In this document: positions 12,751 through 18,222 of the stretch, piece by piece
How the letters are laid out: every line of letters starts with the position of its first letter
Numbering within the stretch: the first letter of the stretch is position 1
From: a virus
Reading direction: 5' to 3' (one strand)
DNA length: 22,412 nucleotides
Virus record (IMG/VR): IMGVR_UViG_3300021138_002083
Coordinates: 1-22,412 of that record
The notes under the pieces: model-generated
What the model was told of the DNA's origin: nothing
The model's input: the letters and a program-made list of their open reading frames with translations, nothing else
Databases searched by the model: none
Position numbers and translations under genes: made by a program

Positions 12751-13044
12751 TTATCGTTTAAGTTTTGCTATGATAACACACTTTTCAATATCTGTTTCAA
12801 ATTCTGGGTAAACAGTATGCAATTCTTCTTTATTGATTTGCTGATAACCTTTACCCCGTTTTTCATAAACCAAGTCAGAAAGAAAGCGATTATCTTTACT
12901 AAGGATATATTGCAGTTTGCGACTGCGCCTACCCCAAAAGACTAATACTTCAGACCCCCACCCAGTATCATGATCCAAATAAACAGCACCCCACACTTTA
13001 TCGTGACCAGAGCCTTTGTTCCATCCTACAAATTTATACTTCAT
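12751..13044 (-). CDS. Free-standing WGR-like domain protein
   Basis: The whole 97-residue protein corresponds to one WGR-like domain. A first strand pair (KVWGAVYL) leads to VFWGRRSRKLQY, containing the diagnostic W37-G38-R39, and is followed by FLSDLVYEKRGKGYQQI, matching the K--KGY segment that closes the domain. WGR domains occur in DNA-dependent PARPs, where they contact DNA ends and couple binding to catalysis, and in a few bacterial proteins. Here no catalytic domain is attached or adjacent. A DNA-end or nick binding role is inferred from the family and from proximity to the ligase operon. It overlaps the next gene upstream by four bases (ATGA). Confidence 0.7.
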   Translation of the reverse strand: MKYKFVGWNKGSGHDKVWGAVYLDHDTGWGSEVLVFWGRRSRKLQYILSKDNRFLSDLVYEKRGKGYQQINKEELHTVYPEFETDIEKCVIIAKLKR

Positions 13045-13319
13045 AGATACTTAAGTCTAAACCAGAGGCATTCTTTGTCATCGTTAAAGATTAGGTAATA
13101 CTTAGAAGTACTAGACCCATCAACATTACGCTGACTCTCCTCTTCAACCTTAACCCCATAGGTCTGACGCGCATACCCTTTGATTACTGACAAGTATACC
13201 TGATTAGCGTTAAGATGGTTAATACGCCTTTCTAATTCTTTATCGGTAGCTACAATGTCAATTGTCTTTTTAAAGAGATGGCTAAGAAATTCTGTGCCAG
13301 TGATATCTACTTTAATCAT
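13041..13319 (-). CDS. Hypothetical phage protein
   Basis: The 92-residue protein (MIKVDITGTEFLSHLFKKTI) has an alpha/beta composition and ends in a strand pair (SKYYLIFNDDKECLWFRLKYL). No family is recognised. It overlaps the WGR-like gene by four bases and begins five bases after the 13324-13509 gene, so it is part of the run of small genes ahead of the ligase. Confidence 0.7.
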   Translation of the reverse strand: MIKVDITGTEFLSHLFKKTIDIVATDKELERRINHLNANQVYLSVIKGYARQTYGVKVEEESQRNVDGSSTSKYYLIFNDDKECLWFRLKYL

Positions 13320-13323
13320 GAGT

Positions 13324-13509
13324 TTATCCGACTCGTTTCAGATCCCGTTCAATGGAATCACCGTTGCTAACAGTCACGCGAATGATATCCGGGTGCGAGA
13401 CCAACCCTGTTCGGTTGATGAAATCATAGCACTCATCCTTTGAATCGAAGGCTTTGTGCCACTCATGGTCATTCTTAAAAACCCAAGTAACCTTGAAAGT
13501 AGGAGTCAT
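13324..13509 (-). CDS. Small hypothetical phage protein
   Basis: The frame extends to 13665, but that part lies inside the preceding gene. The ATG at 13509, two bases after that gene's TAA, gives a 61-residue protein starting MTPTFKVTWVFKNDHEWHKA. Features include FDSKDECYDFINRTGL and a final strand SIERDLKRV. It resembles small one-domain phage proteins built of a strand-helix-strand unit; no function is known. Confidence 0.68.
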   Translation of the reverse strand: MTPTFKVTWVFKNDHEWHKAFDSKDECYDFINRTGLVSHPDIIRVTVSNGDSIERDLKRVG

Positions 13510-13510
13510 A

Positions 13511-14161
13511 TTAGAGCACCATAGTGCGAGTAAGTTGAGTGGAGTTGTCACGATGGGCCTTGACAGTAGCGCAAACCTGGATCTTAGTGCCACGCACAAT
13601 CGGCTCACGATAAGAGAAGAACACCACCTGCTCTTGTTCGGTGATGCCAGTAACAAAGTGAACATTGTAGTTCACCGAATAGACGGACTTAACCACTTCG
13701 ATATCGATAGTCACCTTGTCACCCACCTTACCAATGAACCCGCCCTTAGCCCAAGTAACTCGCTGATTGGCAGAGTCACGGACAACGGCGCGCTCATGAC
13801 AAGAAGGAAGCGAGGCGATCACCGCGATATCCAAGAAAGAAGTGATAGAGTCCTGAGTAGCAGCCTTGAGTGCGCTACGGTCAAAGTCCGAGAGGGACTT
13901 GCCCTTGATGATGCTGAACTCCAGCGCCTGATAGTAGCGACGAACCACTTCCGCCTGATCACGATCTGCCTGAGTAATCTCCTCAGGGTTGGTCGTCAAG
14001 AAGCCCATCAGGAGTTCGCGGTTGGGCGTCCCGTTAGTGGGCATCACACCGTACATGTTTTTCTGAGCGGGCTTGACATAAGAGCCATTGACTCGCTGGG
14101 CAGCACAAGCAGCAGCCCAAACATCCGACGCCTGAAATTCAATCTTGTTCGCCTTAGCCAT
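13511..14161 (-). CDS. Hypothetical phage protein, possibly with a C-terminal OB-like barrel
   Basis: The 216-residue product has a helical N-terminal region (ASDVWAAACAAQRVNG, RELLMGFLTT, EVVRRYYQALEFSI) and a beta-rich C-terminal third (GGFIGKVGDKVTIDIEVV onwards, with VVFFSYREPIVRGTKIQVCA). The second part looks like a small OB-type barrel, so nucleic-acid binding is possible, but I do not recognise the family. The ATG at 14161 follows a GCGGAGAAC ribosome site and the sigma70-like promoter copy C (14193-14220), indicating host-polymerase, probably early, expression. GC content is clearly higher than in the clp region. Confidence 0.78.
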   Translation of the reverse strand: MAKANKIEFQASDVWAAACAAQRVNGSYVKPAQKNMYGVMPTNGTPNRELLMGFLTTNPEEITQADRDQAEVVRRYYQALEFSIIKGKSLSDFDRSALKAATQDSITSFLDIAVIASLPSCHERAVVRDSANQRVTWAKGGFIGKVGDKVTIDIEVVKSVYSVNYNVHFVTGITEQEQVVFFSYREPIVRGTKIQVCATVKAHRDNSTQLTRTMVL

Positions 14162-14192
14162 TCTGTTCTCCGCTTCACTACCCTATATATCT

Positions 14193-14220
14193 ATTATACG
14201 GATTTTGGGACTAGATGCAA
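14193..14220 (-). promoter_or_regulatory. Sigma70-like promoter, repeated cassette copy C
   Basis: Minus strand: -35 TTGCAT (14220-14215), 16-base spacer ending AAAATCCG, -10 TATAAT (14198-14193). It drives the 216-residue gene at 14161. Confidence 0.87.
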
Positions 14221-14245
14221 CCTTTTTTAAAACTAAAATTCCAAT

Positions 14246-14285
14246 AGAATCAATAACTTACAAACCTACGTAAGTCATTGATTTT
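14246..14285 (-). repeat. Inverted version of the 16-base motif pair, copy C
   Basis: The first motif (14246-14261, two changes) is followed by an inverted copy at 14270-14285, unlike the direct pairs elsewhere. The two halves form a near-perfect dyad (CCAA-flanked outer ends, eight-base loop). It could be a hairpin in RNA or a dyad operator in DNA. Confidence 0.75.
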
Positions 14286-14299
14286 GTTGGGATCTCTCA

Positions 14300-14392
14300 G
14301 GACCTGCTAGGACCAGCTAGGACCGGATCAGTTTTGACTGATACTAGCACTCAGCTCGGGCTAGATATCCGGTCCTAGCAGGTCCTGCTAGG
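14300..14392 (-). other. Structured intergenic element built from GCTAGGACC repeats
   Basis: An 18-base arm at 14311-14328 pairs with 14367-14384 with one mismatch, and pairing continues imperfectly to about 14300/14392. Inside it are two more hairpins: TCAGT-TTTG-ACTGA (14328-14341) and CTAGC/GCTAG (14344-14364), giving a three-way-junction outline. The unit GCTAGGAC also recurs at the 3' end of the upstream coding region (14403-14410). No U-tract follows on the minus strand, so it is not a standard intrinsic terminator. It fills the gap between the (p)ppGpp hydrolase gene and promoter copy C. Confidence 0.6.
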
Positions 14393-14403
14393 GGCGATTA
14401 CTG

Positions 14404-14904
14404 CTAGGACAGGAAAGACTCTGCCATAGCCCTTAGGGTCGGGTCGCCCTTATCCATAAGGGTCAGCAGAAGACTCTTCTCCTGCAGGTACACTTGGGCA
14501 AAGTTGGGATCGTGCACCAGGATCGACTTGCTGTTGGATATCAGGTCCGCCAGCTTGACCGTCTGCGCCTCTGCAGGTGCTGCGGCTGAGTGCCGCGCGT
14601 CGATCGCTTTCCTAACTGCTCGATTACCATCCTCGGGCTTGCTAACATCAGTCAGCCAAGCAACCAGTTCGGCAACTTCCGCACCGAACTCAGCTCTCAC
14701 CTGCGCCAGCGTGACCCCAGTATCCTCGACTACATCGTGCAGCCAAGCCGCAGCCAGCATCTCTTCAGTATGTGGCACTGACATGACCAGGTCCACAACC
14801 TCAGCCGGGTGAACAATGTAGTCCTCGCCGGTGTACTTGCGCTTCTGACCAACTGCCGCGTGGGCAGCAGTAGCGAACACTCGGGCTTTTTCTACCACGT
14901 TCAT
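14404..14904 (-). CDS. Small HD-domain (p)ppGpp hydrolase, MESH1/SpoT-hydrolase type
   Basis: The 166-residue product matches the hydrolase domain of RelA/SpoT homologues: HAAVGQKRKYTGEDYIVHPAEV (15-36) with metal ligand H32, AAWLHDVVEDTG (52-63) with H56-D57 and catalytic E60-D61, and VKLADLISNS (116-125) with D120 and N124. It lacks the synthetase, TGS and ACT domains, so it is a stand-alone small alarmone hydrolase converting (p)ppGpp to GDP/GTP and pyrophosphate. In infection it could suppress the stringent response and keep host transcription and translation active; that role is inferred. Base composition is markedly GC-rich compared with the flanks, suggesting recent acquisition. An AGGAGTTC ribosome site precedes the ATG. 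Confidence 0.9.
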   Translation of the reverse strand: MNVVEKARVFATAAHAAVGQKRKYTGEDYIVHPAEVVDLVMSVPHTEEMLAAAWLHDVVEDTGVTLAQVRAEFGAEVAELVAWLTDVSKPEDGNRAVRKAIDARHSAAAPAEAQTVKLADLISNSKSILVHDPNFAQVYLQEKSLLLTLMDKGDPTLRAMAESFLS

Positions 14905-14939
14905 AATGAACTCCTAACTAACTTTTAACTCAGGGTTGA

Positions 14940-15122
14940 TTATTCTTCACAACCGCCGATACCAATATCCGCTGTCCAAATGCCATTGTCGTCTTGCCAA
15001 GCCTGGACTTGGTAGTCTCCGCGATAGCATTGAACGTTGTAGCCATCGGTCATTAAGACTTCCACATCACCGTGTTGTTTGTAAATCTTAAGTAGTTGCT
15101 CAACCAGTTCTAGGGTTTGCAT
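14940..15122 (-). CDS. Small hypothetical phage protein
   Basis: The ATG at 15122 gives 60 residues (MQTLELVEQLLKIYKQHGDV, then EVLMTDGYNVQCYRGDYQVQ). It combines an N-terminal helix with a short beta region, a shape common among small phage proteins. A TTG at 15146 in the same frame is an alternative start that would overlap the upstream gene by 14 bases; neither has a strong ribosome site. No function is recognised. Confidence 0.65.
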   Translation of the reverse strand: MQTLELVEQLLKIYKQHGDVEVLMTDGYNVQCYRGDYQVQAWQDDNGIWTADIGIGGCEE

Positions 15123-15132
15123 ATAGTAGATA

Positions 15133-15354
15133 TTACTCAATTCCAAAATGGTTTTTCAAATCTTCGACACACCGGCGAACTTCCCTATCCTCGCGATTCA
15201 TATCTCCCATGAATCGCCGGTTCACCACAGCAATAGCGTCCTTAATAAGGAACTGGGCGAACCGTTCAATAAACTGTTCTTGTGTATCCCAATTATCTGG
15301 ATCAGAATCTTCTCTGGCCGCTTTGATCCAAACTTCTCTAATTCGTTCGTTCAT
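15133..15354 (-). CDS. Small hypothetical phage protein
   Basis: The 73-residue, charged, mostly helical protein begins MNERIREVWIKAAREDSDPD and continues with FIERFAQFLIKDAIAVVNRR. No catalytic motif is visible. Short MNERI-type proteins are frequent in large aquatic phages, but no function is known to me. It has an AAGGAGC ribosome site and its own sigma70-like promoter at 15381-15408. Confidence 0.75.
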   Translation of the reverse strand: MNERIREVWIKAAREDSDPDNWDTQEQFIERFAQFLIKDAIAVVNRRFMGDMNREDREVRRCVEDLKNHFGIE

Positions 15355-15380
15355 TTTCTGCTCCTTGCTAGTGAGTTTAT

Positions 15381-15408
15381 AGTATAGCAGGTTTTACCCA
15401 AATGTCAA
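15381..15408 (-). promoter_or_regulatory. Sigma70-like promoter overlapping a stop codon
   Basis: Minus strand: -35 TTGACA (15408-15403), 16-base spacer containing AAAACCTGC, -10 TATACT (15386-15381). The TGA within the -35 box is the stop codon of the upstream gene. It drives the 73-residue gene. Confidence 0.88.
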
Positions 15409-15779
15409 CCTTTCTTTACCTTCGCCTTCGCCAGACCCGCTGCCTTACGGGCTGCCTTCTTGTCCAGCGTCTCCAACTTTTGCTGAAGTTTGGCGATGTC
15501 CTTAGCAATCTGATCACGCGCCTTTTGGTCACGTTGGGCTTGTTCTTCGCGCCGCTTAGCGTCGGCAGTCTGATGTTCACGCCACCAGTTCATATGCTGC
15601 CGCTTGGTAATCCCAACTTCCTTCCAGTCGATCTGTTCGGTAATCTGAGGATTTACCGTCATGACGCCGCAAAGCACTGCTTCAAACCGTTCTACAGTCT
15701 TACGCAACTGCCGAACTTCCTCTTCCAGGACGTAGTCTCTGCTACCACCTTCACCCCATCCACCATCATAGCAAGGCAT
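15405..15779 (-). CDS. Hypothetical phage protein with C-terminal coiled coil
   Basis: The 124-residue product starts MPCYDGGWGEGGSRDYVLEE; the MPCYD opening is shared by many short phage proteins. From about residue 70 the sequence becomes a charged coiled coil (RREEQAQRDQKARDQIAKDI) and ends in a Lys/Ala-rich tail (KKAARKAAGLAKAKVKKG). Oligomerisation and perhaps nucleic-acid contact by the tail are possible. An AAGGAG ribosome site and its own promoter (15812-15839) precede the ATG. Confidence 0.75.
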   Translation of the reverse strand: MPCYDGGWGEGGSRDYVLEEEVRQLRKTVERFEAVLCGVMTVNPQITEQIDWKEVGITKRQHMNWWREHQTADAKRREEQAQRDQKARDQIAKDIAKLQQKLETLDKKAARKAAGLAKAKVKKG

Positions 15780-15811
15780 GTTCTTTCTCCTTATCTTTAA
15801 CTTGTGATTCT

Positions 15812-15839
15812 ATTATAGCAGGTTTTGCCCGAAAGTCAA
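15812..15839 (-). promoter_or_regulatory. Sigma70-like promoter overlapping a stop codon
   Basis: Minus strand: -35 TTGACT (15839-15834), 16-base spacer containing AAAACCTGC, -10 TATAAT (15817-15812). As at 15403, the TGA in the -35 box is the stop codon of the gene upstream. It drives the MPCYD gene. Confidence 0.88.
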
Positions 15840-16021
15840 GCCTGCATCTTCTGGGCGTGCAAGCGGTATGCTTCGCGGATCTTCAGGGCCATCTTTCGGG
15901 CCAACTGGGAGTCTTCCTCAGCAACATGACTGAGGGCGTCGAGGATTCGACCAAGTGCGGGAATTTCTAGCTTTTCCTGGTCAAGAATTTCCCAAATCGT
16001 CTGTTTGATCTGCACTTGCAT
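15836..16021 (-). CDS. Small hypothetical phage protein
   Basis: The product of the ATG at 16021 has 61 residues (MQVQIKQTIWEILDQEKLEI), mostly helical, with LARKMALKIREAYRLHAQKM near the C-terminus. A GTG at 16033 in the same frame is an alternative start, but it would use up the conserved GTGAAACGGAGA leader whose GGAGA serves as the ribosome site. No function is recognised. It is transcribed from promoter copy D. Confidence 0.7.
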   Translation of the reverse strand: MQVQIKQTIWEILDQEKLEIPALGRILDALSHVAEEDSQLARKMALKIREAYRLHAQKMQA

Positions 16022-16047
16022 TCTCCGTTTCACTACCCTATATAACT

Positions 16048-16075
16048 ATTATACGGATTTTTGGGCAGAACGCAA
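16048..16075 (-). promoter_or_regulatory. Sigma70-like promoter, repeated cassette copy D
   Basis: Minus strand: -35 TTGCGT (16075-16070, one base off the other copies), 16-base spacer ending AAAATCCG, -10 TATAAT (16053-16048). It drives the 61-residue gene at 16021 and lies in the divergent gap before the plus-strand sugar operon. Confidence 0.83.
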
Positions 16076-16101
16076 CCTTTTCCTAGAAATAAAATTCCAA
16101 G

Positions 16102-16142
16102 GAAATCAATCACTTACGATCCTAATAAAATCAATGACTTAC
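16102..16142 (-). repeat. Paired 16-base direct repeat upstream of promoter copy D
   Basis: GTAAGTCATTGATTTT at 16127-16142 and a two-mismatch copy at 16102-16117, with the same 25-base period and intervening ATTAGGATC as copies A and B. Here no gene ends next to it, since the next gene is divergent. This argues against a purely terminator function. Confidence 0.78.
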
Positions 16143-16201
16143 GTTTTGTCTAGTAATCTCGTAACTTACCCCGGCAAAAAATTTATATATGCAACTATTA
16201 T

Positions 16202-16209
16202 GATATATA
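16202..16209 (+). promoter_or_regulatory. Tentative late-type box before the sugar operon
   Basis: GATATATA lies four bases before the ATG at 16214, the same spacing as the CATAAATA boxes, and no Shine-Dalgarno sequence is present. The match to the octamer is imperfect, and no convincing sigma70 promoter was found between 16143 and 16213. Confidence 0.3.
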
Positions 16210-16213
16210 CATC

Positions 16214-17530
16214 ATGAAAGAAATACTAGAACAAATTAGAAAATACATAGATAGTAAACAAGCGGAAAAGACTTGGGTAGCCGGCAAAGATTTTGTTAAT
16301 TACGCCGGACCGCATTTTACTTCTGATGAGTTCGTAGCAGCCGCAGAAGCATTACTGAACGGATGGTTAGTAATGGGCAATAAGAGCTTACGCTTTGAAC
16401 ATGAGTTCCCCAAGATGTTAGGTAAGACTAACGGAGTGTTAACTAACAGTGGTTCATCTGCTAATTTGCTTATGATGTCCGCAATGAAGTCAAAGCGCGG
16501 GCACAATTTTCCAATTGGTACTAAAGTTTTAATGCCTATTGCAGGATTTCCAACAACTTTAAACCCTACTATACAAAACGGATTTATTCCAGTATTTTGT
16601 GATATCGAAGTAGATACACTAAACATTGATTTAAATCATGCAGAGCAGTTACTGGAAAATGATCCAGATATCAAGATCATGACTTTTGCTCATGTATTGG
16701 GAAATCCTCCTAATATGGACAAGGTTGTAGAATTAGTTAAGAAATACAATTTGGTTCTTTTAGAAGATTGCTGTGATGGACTAGGAACTACTTATGACGG
16801 CAAGCCCTTAGGTAGTTTTGGTGAAATGTCATCGTGTTCATTCTATCCAGCGCATCATATTACAATGGGGGAAGGTGGCTTTGTTGCTATGAATGATCCT
16901 CAACAGGAAATCATTGTACGCAGTTTACGTGAATGGGGAAGAGGGTGTTACTGTGTAGGGCCAAAAGCCAACAAGTTAAAATGCGGTACTTGTAAAAAGC
17001 GATTTAGCAAATGGATTCCAGAAATGCCTGATGATACATTTGATCATAAGTATGTCTACGATGAAATCGGATACAATTTAAAACCAATCGAAATACAAAG
17101 TGCTATTGGTCTAGAACAGATTAAAAAACTTCCAGAAATACACAAGTTGCGTCAACGTAACTATAACTTGTTGTTTAGCATTTATGAAAAATATGAAGAG
17201 TTTTTTCACTTACCCAGAGCTACAAATAAAGCAGATGTAAGTTGGTTTGCTTTTCCGCTAACTATTCGTGAAGGTGCGCCCTTTACACGTATGGACATCG
17301 TTGACTATTTAGAAGAAAATCTAATACAGACTCGCCCTTATTTCGCCGGTAATATTATGCTACAACCAGCGTATAGCCATTTGATGAACCCATCAGATGC
17401 TAAAAGCAATTTTCCAGTAGCTACATTTACGATGAAAAATACTTTTTTTCATGGATGTAGCCCCGTAGTTACAGAAGAGCAAATTAAATATATTGGCGAA
17501 GTCGTTGACAGTTTTATGAAAGCTTTATAA
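16214..17530 (+). CDS. rfbH: CDP-4-keto-6-deoxy-D-glucose 3-dehydrase (E1), RfbH/DdhC family
   Basis: The 438-residue protein has the size of RfbH/DdhC (about 437). It is a DegT/AHBA-fold, PMP-dependent enzyme that removes the C3 hydroxyl of a CDP-4-keto-6-deoxyhexose. The key sign is FYPAHHITMGEGG (210-222): where aminotransferases have the PLP-binding Lys, this has His (H214), the hallmark of the dehydrase. It also carries cysteines for the [2Fe-2S] cluster (C245, C247, C257, C260; C186/C187 nearby), absent from the GDP-sugar enzyme ColD. The CxC-X9-CxxC spacing differs from the compact form I recall in Salmonella RfbH. Its reductase partner (DdhD/E3) is not in the window. First gene of the operon. 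Confidence 0.93.
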   Translation: MKEILEQIRKYIDSKQAEKTWVAGKDFVNYAGPHFTSDEFVAAAEALLNGWLVMGNKSLRFEHEFPKMLGKTNGVLTNSGSSANLLMMSAMKSKRGHNFPIGTKVLMPIAGFPTTLNPTIQNGFIPVFCDIEVDTLNIDLNHAEQLLENDPDIKIMTFAHVLGNPPNMDKVVELVKKYNLVLLEDCCDGLGTTYDGKPLGSFGEMSSCSFYPAHHITMGEGGFVAMNDPQQEIIVRSLREWGRGCYCVGPKANKLKCGTCKKRFSKWIPEMPDDTFDHKYVYDEIGYNLKPIEIQSAIGLEQIKKLPEIHKLRQRNYNLLFSIYEKYEEFFHLPRATNKADVSWFAFPLTIREGAPFTRMDIVDYLEENLIQTRPYFAGNIMLQPAYSHLMNPSDAKSNFPVATFTMKNTFFHGCSPVVTEEQIKYIGEVVDSFMKAL

Positions 17531-17544
17531 AGAGGTTAGTTATA

Positions 17545-18222
17545 GTGAAGAATATTAAGGATTTGATATATTTAAACAAGCATGGTTGGTATTGGCCAAA
17601 AATTGACCCGTCAGACATTGCAGATAGCACATGGAGTTTTTTACATGACAAATATCCTGACACACCAGAAAAAATTGCGAACTATGTTCCTTTAAAAAGA
17701 GTTGCAGTGCAAGCCGGCGGCAATTGTGGGTTATACGTAAAAAAATTATCTGACTTATTTGAAACTGTTTATACTTTTGAACCTGACCCACTAAATTTTG
17801 CCTGTTTAAATTTAAACGTAATCAAAGATAATGTCTATAAGTTTCCAACTGGGTTAGGCAATGAGCATGTCGCAATTGCAATGGCTGATTATAACGCACA
17901 ACTTGGTTGCGGTGGTAATCATATTTCAAATTCAAAAAAAAGCGGTACTATACCTACTTTAAAAATTGATGATTTGAATTTACAAGTTTGCGATTTAATT
18001 ATGTTAGATGTTGAAGGATACGAACTATTTGCACTGCAAGGTGGTAAAAAAACTATTCAACGATGCAAACCGGTTATTACTTTAGAACTGGCAAATTATA
18101 CTGGAAGATATGGGTATTCTTTAGAAGATTTATTTAATTTTCTTTCATCTATTAATTACAAACATATGGGTGCAATTGCAGATACAATGTCAGATCATTT
18201 ATTTATGCACATCGGAGTTTAA
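17545..18222 (+). CDS. FkbM-family SAM-dependent methyltransferase
   Basis: The 225-residue protein begins at GTG 17545, with AGAGG upstream. It shows the FkbM fold: KRVAVQAGGNCGLYVKKL (51-68) forms the SAM-binding loop, VYTFEPDPLNF (75-85) holds the acidic ribose ligand, CDLIMLDVEGYELFALQGG (149-167) is the diagnostic D-xEG-E--L-G segment, and CKPVITLEL closes the core. FkbM enzymes O-methylate sugars or other glycan hydroxyls. The gene lies 14 bases after rfbH and directly abuts the TPP-enzyme ATG (18223). Methylation of the branched sugar, of a glycan end or of another target cannot be distinguished. Confidence 0.9.
   Translation: MKNIKDLIYLNKHGWYWPKIDPSDIADSTWSFLHDKYPDTPEKIANYVPLKRVAVQAGGNCGLYVKKLSDLFETVYTFEPDPLNFACLNLNVIKDNVYKFPTGLGNEHVAIAMADYNAQLGCGGNHISNSKKSGTIPTLKIDDLNLQVCDLIMLDVEGYELFALQGGKKTIQRCKPVITLELANYTGRYGYSLEDLFNFLSSINYKHMGAIADTMSDHLFMHIGV

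Noticed and set aside
13454-14230. 258-codon plus-strand frame opposite the 216-residue gene
   Set aside because: It is antisense to a gene with a strong promoter and ribosome site, begins inside a neighbouring gene, and the protein has no recognisable pattern.
16214-17530. Ordinary DegT/DnrJ sugar aminotransferase
   Set aside because: The PLP-binding Lys is His in AHHITMGEGG and iron-sulfur cysteines are present, which fits the 3-dehydrase RfbH instead.
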